A DNA stretch of 64,000 nucleotides, taken from positions 1 through 64,000 of the forward strand of contig JALWRH010000037.1 in NCBI GenBank assembly GCA_026994195.1, read 5' to 3'. Source of the stretch: Sedimenticola sp. (GTDB lineage: Bacteria; Pseudomonadota; Gammaproteobacteria; Chromatiales; Chromatiaceae). Below are positions 11,378 to 23,315 of the stretch, piece by piece. Within the stretch, counting starts at the first letter, position 1. Each line of letters begins with the position of its first letter. The translations under genes were made by a program, and so were the position numbers. Under the pieces are notes generated by a model, which was not told the DNA's origin, did not search any database, and was given only the letters and a program-made list of their open reading frames with translations.

Positions 11378-12000
11378 AATTGAAACTACACAGATTCCTG
11401 TTGTTGCTGTTGCTGCTTTGCAGTGGCAGCCTGTTGGCGGAGGATGGCGCCCGCGCCCATCTGGATCGTTTTCTCGATGGTTTGAAAACCCTGCGGGCCG
11501 AGTTCGCCCAGGAAGTCATCGATACAGAGACCAATCAGGTTTCTCACAGCAATGGCGTGTTCTATTTGTCCCGCCCGGACCGCTTCCGCTGGGTCTATGA
11601 AGGTGATTATCCCCGCTACATCATTGCCGATGGCACCACCATCTGGCTGGTGGAGGAAGACCTGGAGCAGGTCAGCCAACGTTCCCAGAAAGCCGTTCTG
11701 GAGGGTACGCCGGCGGGGCTGTTCGCCCGGAAACTCGATCTGGACAAAGAATTCGAGGTACAGGAGATAGGACAGCGCATGGGCTTGTCCTGGCTGCGTT
11801 TGCGGCCACGCTCTGAAGACAGCCAGTTCGAGCAGATTCTGCTGGCCTTTGAAGGTGACAAGTTGTCGCGTATGGAGATGGCGGACCGCCTGGGACAGGT
11901 AACGCGCTTCGATTTCTTCAAGATCCAGCGCAATCCGCCCCTGCAGGATGCATTGTTCCATTTTGTGCCGCCACCCGGCTACGATATTCTGGATCAATGA
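11374..12000 (+). CDS. lolA: outer-membrane lipoprotein carrier protein LolA
   Basis: 208 aa with signal peptide; [40 protein letters not shown]; between ftsK and rarA. Probably a TTG start. Confidence 0.93.
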   Translation: MKLKLHRFLLLLLLLCSGSLLAEDGARAHLDRFLDGLKTLRAEFAQEVIDTETNQVSHSNGVFYLSRPDRFRWVYEGDYPRYIIADGTTIWLVEEDLEQVSQRSQKAVLEGTPAGLFARKLDLDKEFEVQEIGQRMGLSWLRLRPRSEDSQFEQILLAFEGDKLSRMEMADRLGQVTRFDFFKIQRNPPLQDALFHFVPPPGYDILDQ

Positions 12001-13355
12001 ATACGGGAGACCTGTTTGCCGCTGACACGCTGGCGGGCAGGCCCCTGGCCGATCGCATGCGGCCGCGCAATCTGGAGGAATACCGGGGTCAGACCCACAT
12101 TCTCGGCCCGGGCAAGCCCTTGCGTCAGGCCATCGAAAGAAATCAGCTGCATTCCATGATCTTCTGGGGCCCGCCGGGTACCGGCAAGACAACCCTGGCG
12201 CGTTTGCTGGCCAATGCTTCGGGGTATGCCTTTCACACCCTGTCTGCGGTGCTGGCCGGCGTCAAGGATATCCGCGCTGCAGTAGAACGGGCCAAACAGG
12301 TGCAGGCGGAAACCGGGCAGGGCACAGTGCTGTTCATCGACGAAGTACATCGTTTCAACAAGAGTCAGCAGGATGCCTTCCTGCCCCACGTGGAAGATGG
12401 CACCTTCCTGTTCGTGGGTGCCACCACGGAAAACCCTTCATTTGAGCTGAACAACGCGCTGCTGTCCCGAGCCCGGGTCTATGTACTCAAATCCCTGGCT
12501 GTGGATGACCTGCTGGCGGTGTTGCGCCATGCGCTGGAAGATGCGGAGCGGGGGCTGGGCGGCCAGGATCTGAAAATTGCAGACGCTGATCTGCAGCATA
12601 TCGCTGAAGCCGCAGATGGTGATGCGCGCCGCGCTCTGAATCTGCTCGACAGCGCGGCTGGACTGGCAGAGAACGGGCAGATCCAGGCGGAAACCGTCAG
12701 GGAAGTCTGTGCCGGCCAGGTAAGGCGCTTCGACAAGGGCGGGGAGGTCTTCTATGACCAGATTTCCGCCCTGCACAAGTCGGTACGCGGTTCCAGCCCT
12801 GATGCGGCCCTGTACTGGTTTTGCCGGATGCTGGATGGCGGATGCGATCCTCTGTATATCGCCCGGCGGGTGGTGCGCATGGCTTCCGAGGATATCGGCA
12901 ATGCCGATCCCCGGGCTCTGGAACTGGCCCTCAATGCCTGGCAGGTGCAGGAACGGCTGGGCAGTCCGGAGGGGGAACTGGCCATTGCCCAGGCGGTTGT
13001 GTATCTGGCCTGTGCCGCCAAGAGCAACGCGGTATATACCGCCTTTAAGGCAGCTATGAAAGATGCGCGCAAGACCGGCTCCCTGGAAGTCCCCCTGCAT
13101 TTGCGCAACGCGCCCACTAAACTGATGAAGGAGTTGGGTTACGGAAAAACCTACCGCTATGCCCACGACGAACCCGAAGCCTACGCCGCCGGGGAAATCT
13201 ACCTGCCGGATGAACTTCGGGCGCGCAACTATTATCAGCCTGTGCCCCGGGGACTGGAAATTCGCATTGCAGAAAAACTTGCTCATCTTCGTGAATTGGA
13301 TCGTGCACGAGAAGCGGAATCCCCATGCGGCAACAGCGCTGAGGATGTAGAATAA
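11997..13355 (+). CDS. rarA: replication-associated recombination protein A (AAA+ ATPase)
   Basis: 452 aa; [32 protein letters not shown]; conserved neighbourhood. Confidence 0.95.
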   Translation: MNTGDLFAADTLAGRPLADRMRPRNLEEYRGQTHILGPGKPLRQAIERNQLHSMIFWGPPGTGKTTLARLLANASGYAFHTLSAVLAGVKDIRAAVERAKQVQAETGQGTVLFIDEVHRFNKSQQDAFLPHVEDGTFLFVGATTENPSFELNNALLSRARVYVLKSLAVDDLLAVLRHALEDAERGLGGQDLKIADADLQHIAEAADGDARRALNLLDSAAGLAENGQIQAETVREVCAGQVRRFDKGGEVFYDQISALHKSVRGSSPDAALYWFCRMLDGGCDPLYIARRVVRMASEDIGNADPRALELALNAWQVQERLGSPEGELAIAQAVVYLACAAKSNAVYTAFKAAMKDARKTGSLEVPLHLRNAPTKLMKELGYGKTYRYAHDEPEAYAAGEIYLPDELRARNYYQPVPRGLEIRIAEKLAHLRELDRAREAESPCGNSAEDVE

Positions 13356-13377
13356 GTTTTTTCAAAGGGGAAGCATC

Positions 13378-13748
13378 ATGATGCAGACACTGGCTATAGC
13401 AGCAGGCGGTGCCACAGGGGCGCTCATGCGCTTTTGGGTGTCCACTGCCACCTATGCCTGGCTGGGGCGTGATTTTCCCTGGGGTACACTGATGGTCAAT
13501 GTCGTCGGTTCCTTTGCCATGGGCTTGCTCTATATCCTCTTCATTGAACGGCTCACCGCCGGCCCGGAACTGCGTGCTTTCCTGCTCATCGGCCTGCTCG
13601 GGGCTTTCACTACCTTTTCCACCTTTTCCATCGAAACTTTCAACCTTGTTGAAGAAGCACAGATCGGCAAAGCGCTCCTCAATGCCGGCGGCAGCGTGAT
13701 CATCTGCGTGGCCGCGGCCTGGCTGGGAGTGATTGCCGGGAGGCAGCT

Positions 13749-13752
<4 letters not shown>
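13378..13752 (+). CDS. crcB: fluoride channel CrcB/FluC
   Basis: 124 aa; GGATGALMRFWVS, GTLMVNVVGSFAMG, GLLGAFTTFSTFSIET. Confidence 0.95.
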
Positions 13753-15339
<1,587 letters not shown>

Positions 15340-15455
15340 TCATAGATCCGGCACAACTGTCAGGGAAGTCAGCTATCAGTTCGGCGTGGATGACCGGTAA
15401 AAAGCCTGCGAGAGAAAAAGATACTGTACCAGGGCAGGGATGCAGGGCTGTGTTG

Positions 15456-15953
15456 TCAGGCCTGGCCAAGAAAGCGGGACTGCTGCATGGCCGCGGTATC
15501 TCCTGTTTCTGTATAGTTGGCACTGACAGGCTGTTCATTGCGTAACAGGCCTATAGCTTGGCGCAGCTGTTGCTCGCTTCCTTTGATGATGGCCCCATTC
15601 ATTTGATTGAGCTCCTGACAGCTGGCAGTCAGGGACAGCAACTGATGCCAGAGAGGGAGCAGGGTAGCGCTTTCCGGCATGGTATTCAGGAAACTTTCAA
15701 AGTCGGTATCCGCAGCCGAGGGATCAGAAGTATGGAAAAGCTGCTCTCTTTGTGAAGCCAGGAGTTTCAGTTCTTCGACGAGTCGGTCTTTTTCGTTTGT
15801 GACTTGTCCCAGTTCCTCCAGTTCATTGCCAGATGTGAGAAGGTTAGTCTCCTGATTCAGGATATGCTGGAGCTTTCTCATGGCCGTATGCTCAGTCTTG
15901 AGCAAATTTTGCAGATCGAGAGCCAATGTACTGTTGTGTGTATCCGGCATCAC
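15456..15953 (-). CDS. flgN: flagellar chaperone FlgN
   Basis: 165-aa coiled-coil ORF directly downstream of flgM; LQNLLKTEHTAMRKLQHILNQETNLL. Confidence 0.85.
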   Translation of the reverse strand: MMPDTHNSTLALDLQNLLKTEHTAMRKLQHILNQETNLLTSGNELEELGQVTNEKDRLVEELKLLASQREQLFHTSDPSAADTDFESFLNTMPESATLLPLWHQLLSLTASCQELNQMNGAIIKGSEQQLRQAIGLLRNEQPVSANYTETGDTAAMQQSRFLGQA

Positions 15954-15964
15954 AGATTCGTCGT

Positions 15965-16285
15965 TCAGTCTTTCGGATTCAGAGCCAAGTCGAACTCCAT
16001 CATTTTTTCTGCGATCCGGGTGGGATCGACATTGTAAGAACCATCCAGTATGGCCTGCTTGACCTGTTCAACTCTTTTGGTATCCACTACAGGCTGGTTT
16101 TCCACAGCAATACCGAGTTGCCCCAGGCGAATGGCGGTTTCAGACAAGCTCACGGTATCGCTCACGGATGATTTTCCGGTGGCTTTCTGGGTATCAGCCT
16201 TATTCGCTTCATTGCTGCCGACACGGTTGGAATCGCCGGATCTGGCAGCTGTATTTGTCCCCAGATTGTTGATATCAATAGACAT
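15965..16285 (-). CDS. flgM: anti-sigma28 factor FlgM
   Basis: 106 aa; C-terminal VDTKRVEQVKQAILDGSYNVDPTRIAEKMMEFD. Confidence 0.93.
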   Translation of the reverse strand: MSIDINNLGTNTAARSGDSNRVGSNEANKADTQKATGKSSVSDTVSLSETAIRLGQLGIAVENQPVVDTKRVEQVKQAILDGSYNVDPTRIAEKMMEFDLALNPKD

Positions 16286-16327
16286 TTGTAAGTCTCCTGG
16301 TTGTTTTGATATACCTGTTCAACTATT

Positions 16328-16354
16328 GGATCGGCCTGACAGGTTATAACTTAA
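16328..16354 (-). promoter_or_regulatory. sigma28 (FliA)-type promoter for flgM
   Basis: Minus strand TTAAGTTA-N11-GCCGATCC versus TAAAGTTT-N11-GCCGATAA. Confidence 0.7.
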
Positions 16355-16402
16355 GTCAATATTTTGACGTTTTGCAAAAGTGTATCAATAGTGCGACCTG
16401 GT

Positions 16403-17146
16403 TCACCAGGCGCTGCCTCCTACAAGCACTTCTCCCGCTGATGTAACGGTTCCTTCCACGATGCGTTTGGATGAGAGATTCTTCACTTTTATCAAGTCGC
16501 CAGCCGCGCCACTGGCCATCGCCTTGCCTTGCATGTGGACTGACAGCCCTTGTGATCGTGAAACGAGCATGACCTGCTGGCCCCGCTTGATGACAGTCTG
16601 GGCTTTGATCATGGTGTGGGTCAGGGGAAGGCCTGCACCCAGATTCCGCTTGAGTTTCATTCCAACGAGCTTGGCAGGATCCATGAAGTAGCCCTGTGGC
16701 AGCTTGGCCAGATTCCGTCTGGCCAATTTGAGATGCGACCGCTGCAACAGGGTATTTCTTGGCAGAGCCTGGGTCGTCACCACCACCTCATCGAACACCT
16801 TTACCGTAACCGGCACATACAGACTCCAGGGTTTGGATCCGGGACAGCGCACGCCCACGGTCATATTGCCCATGGTCCTGCCGCCTGAAGGAAGAAACGC
16901 CTCAAGTTCCTGGTCGCACTGGTGCAGGTGAAGACGCGCATCCAGCCGTCCTGTTTCGATCTCGATGGATTTGCTGTCAACGTCCCTGTTGTATTTTTTC
17001 ATGAAGCTTTTGGCGACGGAGAGAATGCTCTCATGGCTCTGATATTGCGCAGCCTCCCGAGAAGCTGTTTCTGCAGACGAAAACGGCAGCAGAAGCACGG
17101 CTGACAACAGAAGCAAACTATAGCGCATGATGGGTCTGGGTTTCAT
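16403..17146 (-). CDS. flgA: flagellar P-ring assembly chaperone FlgA
   Basis: 247 aa; SAF-type domain PRNTLLQRSHLKLARRNLAKLPQGYF, C-terminal VKNLSSKRIVEGTVTSAGEV. Confidence 0.93.
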   Translation of the reverse strand: MKPRPIMRYSLLLLSAVLLLPFSSAETASREAAQYQSHESILSVAKSFMKKYNRDVDSKSIEIETGRLDARLHLHQCDQELEAFLPSGGRTMGNMTVGVRCPGSKPWSLYVPVTVKVFDEVVVTTQALPRNTLLQRSHLKLARRNLAKLPQGYFMDPAKLVGMKLKRNLGAGLPLTHTMIKAQTVIKRGQQVMLVSRSQGLSVHMQGKAMASGAAGDLIKVKNLSSKRIVEGTVTSAGEVLVGGSAW

Positions 17147-17170
17147 GATGGTTATCCTGCCTATTTACAA

Positions 17171-17186
17171 AGCAAGTTATGTGCCT
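17171..17186 (-). promoter_or_regulatory. sigma54 promoter for flgA
   Basis: Minus strand AGGCACATAACTTGCT; GG/GC dinucleotides at the correct 10-nt spacing. Confidence 0.65.
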
Positions 17187-17412
17187 GTTTTTTCTGTATA
17201 GCCTGGTAAAGTTTCTTAAGACATTGAAAAATCAATCATTAATGGATAAACGGGTCTGATGGCAGATGTTGCCGGTGGCAAGGAAAACGCTATCCAGAGA
17301 GGGCTTGGAGACGGCTTATTGACGCTCCAGTGACAAGAAAACAGGATGCCTTCAGGTTCCTTTACCGCGCTATCGCGACTTCTGATCAGCCCTGGTCAGT
17401 GATTGTGAACAT

Positions 17413-18390
17413 CTACAGTCTGACCACTATCTTTCCGGCGGCATCATTGGACTCCATCATTTCGTGCGCCTTGCCAATAGCTTCGAACGGAAAGATATGA
17501 GCAGGTTTGGCCCGGTATTTCCCTTGCGAAACCCGATCCACAATCTCCTGCATCGGGATATCAGTCAGCGGGAAGTCTTTGGTACCCAGCATGAAGCTGG
17601 CAAAGAAATTCAGGTTGACGGAAGAGGGCATATCGGTAAGGGGATTGAACGACATGGGATCCCCGCCGCCCAGAAAACCGGCATTGCACACACTGCCGCC
17701 TTTTTTCACCATCTTAAGGGAGTCCTTGATAGTGGTGTTGCCGACAATATCCATCACGGCATCGATACCGTCGGGATACAGGCTGCGCACTTCCTGGCTG
17801 AGTTCGGGCTGGTCGATCAGGCCAGTGTGGCAACCCAGAGATTCCAGCAGGGGCAGGCGTTCGGGGTTGCGGGTAGTAGCCAGAACCGTGACGTTATTGA
17901 TATTGGCGGCAATATTGATGGCGGCCTGTCCGAGGGCTGATGTGCCACCTCGGATCAGCACTACATCGCCTTCCTGCAGGGACAGGTTGTGGTGCAGGCA
18001 GCTCCAGGCTGTAGCATAGGATTCGGGAATGGCTGCCAGCTCGGCCCAGTCCAACTCCGTTTGTAGGGGGAAGACATTGCCAGCGGGCAGTGTCACATAC
18101 TCGGCATAGCTGCCGTTGATAGTGCGCCCCATACCGCCCATGATGGCGGCCACCACCTGCCCGGATCTGAACCGCCCTGTGGTGTCTTCGACCATTTCGC
18201 CGACACATTCGATACCGCTCACCCGTGCCACATCGCCCCACACACCCCGCCGCATATAAGTTTCGGCCCGATTGATACCGAATGCCCTGACCCGGATCAG
18301 AACCTCGCCCGCCTGGGGTTGCGGATCGGGGATTTCTTCCATGACCAGTTGTTCGGGGCCGCCGTAGGCCTTGATTACTATGGCTTTCAT
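17413..18390 (-). CDS. zinc-type alcohol dehydrogenase / quinone-oxidoreductase-like MDR protein
   Basis: Start at internal MKAIVIKAYGGPEQLVMEEIPDPQPQAGEVLIRV; nucleotide-binding region IRGGTSALGQAAINIAAN. Confidence 0.88.
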   Translation of the reverse strand: MKAIVIKAYGGPEQLVMEEIPDPQPQAGEVLIRVRAFGINRAETYMRRGVWGDVARVSGIECVGEMVEDTTGRFRSGQVVAAIMGGMGRTINGSYAEYVTLPAGNVFPLQTELDWAELAAIPESYATAWSCLHHNLSLQEGDVVLIRGGTSALGQAAINIAANINNVTVLATTRNPERLPLLESLGCHTGLIDQPELSQEVRSLYPDGIDAVMDIVGNTTIKDSLKMVKKGGSVCNAGFLGGGDPMSFNPLTDMPSSVNLNFFASFMLGTKDFPLTDIPMQEIVDRVSQGKYRAKPAHIFPFEAIGKAHEMMESNDAAGKIVVRL

Positions 18391-18488
18391 ATTGTGCTCC
18401 TCCGGTTGATTCATGTGGAGGAGATGGTGAGCGGTAATTACGTAATAAAAAAGTACATAATAGGAACAAACAATGTAACATAATAAAA

Positions 18489-19385
18489 ATGATTTCCCTG
18501 AAACAGCTTCAGACTCTCGATGCCGTGGTGCGTGGCGGCAGTTTCCAGGCAGGGGCCAAAGCCCTGCACAGAAGCCACCCCAGTGTGATTAATCTGATGC
18601 GCAGCCTGGAGGAATCGATCGGCTTTGCCCTGTTCGATCGATCCGGTTATCGCACTGGCCTGACCGAGGCCGGAGAGGCTTTCCATAAACACGCTTTGCG
18701 CGTATTGAGGGAACAGGCGGAACTGGAGGAACTGGCCCGCTATCTCAAGGATGAGAATGAGGCCCGGCTGCGTATCGTAATCGGTGATATCACCCCGCTG
18801 GACGAGACGCTGGGGGTATTGCGCGGTTTTGCCCAACGGTATCCCCAGGTTCAACTCGATCTGGATTTCGAAAACCTGTCCGGACCCCGGGAACGATTGC
18901 TGGATGGCGAAGCGGATCTGATTGTTCACCATGTCAATCCGTCTGATCCGCGCTTTGAATGTCAGAAGATTGCCAAGGTCAAAATCATACCCGTGGTTGC
19001 GCCGGGTTTTCTCGAATTCGAGCCTGACGCCCATACCCGGTATGCCGCGCTCCGGCCCTATACCCAGTGCATCATTCGTGATACGGCCCGGCATATTGAA
19101 AAGGAAAAGCATTTTATTCTTGATGAAGCGCACTGTATAACCGTCGGCGATCAGCACACGAAAAAGTCCATCATCGTCCAGGGCATGGCCTGGGGGCATA
19201 TGCCGGACTTTATGATTGCCAAAGAGCTGGAGGAGAGGACGCTTCTGTCTATCGAAGGGCCTTGGATCAAAGGCTCCGTCGTGGATATTGTGGTGGCCCG
19301 CATTGCCGAGAATTGCTGGGGGAAAATGGCCCAAAAGCTTTGGGATAGCTTTCTGCCAATTCCGTCAAGCAGCATCAAGAATTGA
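18489..19385 (+). CDS. LysR-family transcriptional regulator
   Basis: 298 aa; N-terminal wHTH MISLKQLQTLDAVVRGGSFQAGAKALHRSHPSVINLMRSLEESIGFALFDR; divergent from the ADH gene. Confidence 0.92.
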   Translation: MISLKQLQTLDAVVRGGSFQAGAKALHRSHPSVINLMRSLEESIGFALFDRSGYRTGLTEAGEAFHKHALRVLREQAELEELARYLKDENEARLRIVIGDITPLDETLGVLRGFAQRYPQVQLDLDFENLSGPRERLLDGEADLIVHHVNPSDPRFECQKIAKVKIIPVVAPGFLEFEPDAHTRYAALRPYTQCIIRDTARHIEKEKHFILDEAHCITVGDQHTKKSIIVQGMAWGHMPDFMIAKELEERTLLSIEGPWIKGSVVDIVVARIAENCWGKMAQKLWDSFLPIPSSSIKN

Positions 19386-19714
19386 CCGGGTATCAGCGTG
19401 CAATTTTATTCACCCCTTAGGTGGCACAGGTTGTGACGGCAAGACCCGTATCCCTGAGCCGCCAGTGCGCCTTGGCGGCAGCAGACCCTGTGGAGGTTGA
19501 AAAATCTGTCGATCCGCCGGGCTGCCGGGCTGCTCCTGATTCCGAAAGCCAACTCCCTGTGTTCAACGCACATTGAAGAAAAGCATCCGGTGGTGATCCG
19601 GTTATTGCCACTTCTTGCCATTCAAGCTGTTGGGCGGCAAAACTTTGCCACCTGGGAAGTCGTTAAAAATGCCTTATGCGTTCAATAGCCTGTAATTAAA
19701 GGGAAAAGTAATTT

Positions 19715-19730
19715 TGGCATGATAATCGCA
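19715..19730 (+). promoter_or_regulatory. sigma54 promoter for the flgB operon
   Basis: TGGCATGATAATCGCA; matches TGGCAYG-N4-TTGCW with correct GG/GC spacing; 35 nt before the flgB start. Confidence 0.7.
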
Positions 19731-19764
19731 TCATATTTTTCGAAAACTTAAGTTGGAGAGAAAT

Positions 19765-20160
19765 ATGCCGCTATCATTCGATTCTGCTCTGGGTATCCAT
19801 GCCAAGGCCCTCCAGGTCCGTGGCAAACGCACCCAAATTCTGGCGTCCAATATCGCGAATGCGGACACCCCCGGATTCAAGGCCAGGGATATCGATTATC
19901 GTGCGGTGTTGTCGCATGCCCGTACAGACAGGCGTGTCGGCATGCGGGGCACCGATGAGCGTCATATTGTTTCCGGGAATGATATCCCTGCCGCGTCTCT
20001 TCTTTACCGGGTGCCACTGCATCCTTCACTTGATGGCAATACCGTAGACGGCCAGATGGAAAAAGCGGCTTTTGCCGAGAATGCCTTGCGCTACCAGGCC
20101 AGTCTCACTTTTCTGGATCGGAAATTCAAAGGGCTGATTGGCGCCCTCAAGGGAGAATAG
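19765..20160 (+). CDS. flgB: flagellar proximal rod protein FlgB
   Basis: MPLSFDSALGIHAKALQVRGKRTQILASNIANADTPGFKARDIDY. Confidence 0.97.
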   Translation: MPLSFDSALGIHAKALQVRGKRTQILASNIANADTPGFKARDIDYRAVLSHARTDRRVGMRGTDERHIVSGNDIPAASLLYRVPLHPSLDGNTVDGQMEKAAFAENALRYQASLTFLDRKFKGLIGALKGE

Positions 20161-20162
20161 CA

Positions 20163-20576
20163 ATGGCCCTATATGATGTCTTCAGTATTTCCGGTTCAGC
20201 GCTCAGCGCCCAGTCGGTGCGTCTGAATACGGTTTCGAGCAATCTGGCCAATGCAGATACTGTCAGTAGCAGCCCCGAGCAGGCCTACCGGGCGCGTCAG
20301 CCCGTGTTTGCCGCAGTCATGTCCGCCATCGACGCCGGCCGGGCAAGCACCGGTGTCCGGGTGGCCGGTATCGTGGAGAGCCAGACAGAGATACCCCGGG
20401 AATACATGCCGGATCATCCGTTAGCTGACCGGGACGGGTATGTCTACAAATCCAACGTCAACACCGTGGAAGAGATGGCCAACATGATCTCTGCTTCACG
20501 CTCGTATCAGAACAACATCGAGGTGTTGAACACGTCCAAGCAGCTCCTGCTGAAAACCCTGAGCCTGGGGCGCTGA
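20163..20576 (+). CDS. flgC: flagellar proximal rod protein FlgC
   Basis: FSISGSALSAQSVRLNTVSSNLANADT...C-terminal MANMISASRSYQNNIEVLNTSKQLLLKTLSLGR. Confidence 0.97.
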   Translation: MALYDVFSISGSALSAQSVRLNTVSSNLANADTVSSSPEQAYRARQPVFAAVMSAIDAGRASTGVRVAGIVESQTEIPREYMPDHPLADRDGYVYKSNVNTVEEMANMISASRSYQNNIEVLNTSKQLLLKTLSLGR

Positions 20577-20594
20577 GAAACAAGGTGACAGCCA

Positions 20595-21266
20595 ATGATC
20601 AATGAAGCTTCCAGTTCCACACCGGCCTCGCTGCAGTCCCTCCCCGAGACCAGCGGGCGTTCACGCGCAGACATGGGGCAGGCGGACTTTATCGAGCTGA
20701 TGCTGGCTCAAATGAAAAATCAGGATCCTACAAAACCATTGGATCCCAACGAGTTCATGGGGCAGCTGGCGCAGTTTTCCACAGTCAATGGTATCGAAGA
20801 GCTCAAGCAGTCCTTCGACAACCTGGCGTCCGTGATGATTTCAGATCAAGCCATCAAGGCTGCAGGACTTGTCGGGCATGATGTGATGATGCCTGGTGAC
20901 GGCGGCTTTCTCGAAACCGGTGGGGATATTGCCGGACAAGTTCTGCTCGATCAAAGCGTCACGGATTTGAACATACGCATTTATGACCAGCAGGGAGGGT
21001 TGGTGCGCACCATTCCCATGTCCGGCCAGGCGGCGGGCAGGGTGAGGTTCAAATGGGATGGTTTCATGGAAAGTGGTGATCCGGCGCCTCCCGGCAACTA
21101 CAAGATCGTGGCTGAAGTGCAGGTGAACGATAGCGTGCAGCAAGCTGCGATGGAAATACGCACTCGTGTAGAGAGTGTAAGCCTGAATCCCTACAACGGG
21201 GGCATTCTACTCAATCTGGACAATGGTTCTACGGTGCCATGGGAAGCAATCCAGACCATCATGTAA
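20595..21266 (+). CDS. flgD: flagellar hook capping protein FlgD
   Basis: DFIELMLAQMKNQDPTKPLDPNEFMGQLAQFSTVNGIEEL. Confidence 0.97.
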   Translation: MINEASSSTPASLQSLPETSGRSRADMGQADFIELMLAQMKNQDPTKPLDPNEFMGQLAQFSTVNGIEELKQSFDNLASVMISDQAIKAAGLVGHDVMMPGDGGFLETGGDIAGQVLLDQSVTDLNIRIYDQQGGLVRTIPMSGQAAGRVRFKWDGFMESGDPAPPGNYKIVAEVQVNDSVQQAAMEIRTRVESVSLNPYNGGILLNLDNGSTVPWEAIQTIM

Positions 21267-21292
21267 TCGATTCATAGATCAGGAGAAATACT

Positions 21293-22519
21293 ATGTCATT
21301 CAATACAGCGCTGAGTGGTATCCGGGCTGCTTCCGGGGACCTGGGCATTATCGGCAACAATATCGCCAACGCAAATACCGTTGGCTTCAAGGGGTCTCGC
21401 GGGGTATTCGGTGATGTTTATGCCGCAAGTCTCATGGGCGCGCCGGGCACCGCCATTGGTCAGGGCGTGCGCCTCAAGGGTGCTGCCCAGCTCTTCGGCC
21501 AGGGCAATATCGCCTTTACGGGCAATGCCATGGATCTTGCCATCAACGGCCGGGGCTTTTTCCAGCTGTCGGATGCGGGTGGAGGCACGGTTTACAGCCG
21601 GGCCGGAAACTTCCATCTCGACCGGGATGGGTATGTCGCCAACAGTGAAGGCCTGTATCTCATGGCGAGGTCGGCGGATGCCAATGGTGCCATCACCGGG
21701 GGCGTAGGCCCACTGCGGATCGATACCTCCTATGCAGACCCCAATCCCACCACTGCCTTGAATGCGAACATCAACTTTGATGCGCGGGCAGGAGAAACCG
21801 ACAGTTCCTGGGCGCTGGTGGGCGGGGTTCCGGATCCTGCGGGATACAACTCCACCACCACTACCTCGGTGTATGACAGTCAGGGCAATCCCCATGACAT
21901 TACGCTTTACTACAGCAAACAGGATCCGGCCACCAATCCGAACAGCTGGACCGTGCGAACCATGATCGACGGAACAGTGCAGGATACCAGCACAGTCACC
22001 TTCAATGATGACGGCTCCTACAACAGCCCTGCGAATATTACCCTGACCTGGAACCCATCTGGTGGTGCGACACCGGGACAGACTATCACCATCGATCTTT
22101 CCAAGAGCACACAGTACGGCAGTGATTTCGCGGTCAACTCCATCAATCAGGACGGCTTTTCCACAGGCCAGATTCTGGGGGTGGACATTGACCAGGAAGG
22201 CGTTGTCTTTGCCCGTTACACCAATGGCCAGTCCCGCAGTATCGGACAGGTAGTGTTGGCCAACTTTGCCAATGAACAGGGTCTGCAGCCTCTGGGGGAC
22301 ACCGCCTGGGCCAATACCTTTGCCTCCGGTCCTCCCGTGGCTGGCGCACCGGGTACTTCCGGTCTGGGACTGGTGCAGTCCGGCGCCCTGGAAGAGTCGA
22401 ATGTGGATCTGACCGAGCAGCTGGTGAAAATGATCGTGGCACAGCGCAACTTCCAGGCGAATGCCCAAACCATACAGACAGAAGATACCGTAACCCAGAC
22501 CATCATCAACCTCCGCTGA
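21293..22519 (+). CDS. flgE: flagellar hook protein FlgE
   Basis: 408 aa; MSFNTALSGIRAASGDLGIIGNNIANANTVGFKGSR; C-terminal QRNFQANAQTIQTEDTVTQTIINLR. Confidence 0.97.
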   Translation: MSFNTALSGIRAASGDLGIIGNNIANANTVGFKGSRGVFGDVYAASLMGAPGTAIGQGVRLKGAAQLFGQGNIAFTGNAMDLAINGRGFFQLSDAGGGTVYSRAGNFHLDRDGYVANSEGLYLMARSADANGAITGGVGPLRIDTSYADPNPTTALNANINFDARAGETDSSWALVGGVPDPAGYNSTTTTSVYDSQGNPHDITLYYSKQDPATNPNSWTVRTMIDGTVQDTSTVTFNDDGSYNSPANITLTWNPSGGATPGQTITIDLSKSTQYGSDFAVNSINQDGFSTGQILGVDIDQEGVVFARYTNGQSRSIGQVVLANFANEQGLQPLGDTAWANTFASGPPVAGAPGTSGLGLVQSGALEESNVDLTEQLVKMIVAQRNFQANAQTIQTEDTVTQTIINLR

Positions 22520-22534
22520 TACAGGTAGGAAACC

Positions 22535-23275
22535 ATGGATCGCATGCTGTACATCGCCATGACCGGAGCCCGGGAGCTTATGACCTCCCAGGCGGTCAAC
22601 ACCAATAACCTGGCCAATGCCAGCACCACAGGCTTTCGTGCCGATTTGGAGTCCTTCAGCAGTATTCCGGTTTGGGGTGATGGGCACCCTGACCGTGTGT
22701 ATGCCGCGGCAGAAGGCATGGGGGTGGATTTCAGCGGCGGTTCCATTCAGAGCACAGGACGGGATCTGGATGTAGCCATCAAGGGCCATGGCTGGATTGC
22801 CGTGCAGGCCCCGGATGGTTCAGAAGCCTACACCCGGGCCGGTGATCTACGGGTGGATGGCTTTGGCATTCTTACTACGGGTGCCGGATACCCGGTTCTG
22901 GGCGAAGGCGGCCCCATAGCTGTTCCGCCCAACGGGAAACTGGACATAGGTGCTGATGGCACCATTACGGTTCAACCCCTGGGGCAGGGCATCAATGCGC
23001 TGGCCATTGTGGACCGTATCAAGCTGGTCAACCCGCCGAACAGCGCTCTGGAAAAAGGTGAAGAAGGATTGATGCGGATGCGTGGTGGCGGTGTGGCAGA
23101 GGCGGATGCCTCAGTAAGCCTGGCCTCCGGCGCTCTGGAATCCAGCAACGTGAACGCCGTGGAATCCATGGTGCGCATGATCGAGCTGGCCCGGCAGTTC
23201 GAGATGCAGGTGAAGATGATGAAAACAGCCGAAGACAATGATCGCTCGGCGGCAAAACTCATGAGCATGAGCTGA
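22535..23275 (+). CDS. flgF: flagellar proximal rod protein FlgF
   Basis: 246 aa; [38 protein letters not shown]. Confidence 0.97.
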   Translation: MDRMLYIAMTGARELMTSQAVNTNNLANASTTGFRADLESFSSIPVWGDGHPDRVYAAAEGMGVDFSGGSIQSTGRDLDVAIKGHGWIAVQAPDGSEAYTRAGDLRVDGFGILTTGAGYPVLGEGGPIAVPPNGKLDIGADGTITVQPLGQGINALAIVDRIKLVNPPNSALEKGEEGLMRMRGGGVAEADASVSLASGALESSNVNAVESMVRMIELARQFEMQVKMMKTAEDNDRSAAKLMSMS

Positions 23276-23315
23276 TGTGTGAGGCCCGGAGCGAATCAAT
23301 AACAGGAGAAACAAG

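Noticed and set aside
21296-22789. 497-aa minus-strand ORF opposite flgE/flgF
   Set aside because: Shadow ORF of GC-rich coding sequence; the opposite strand encodes clear FlgE and FlgF, and the translation has no recognisable domain.
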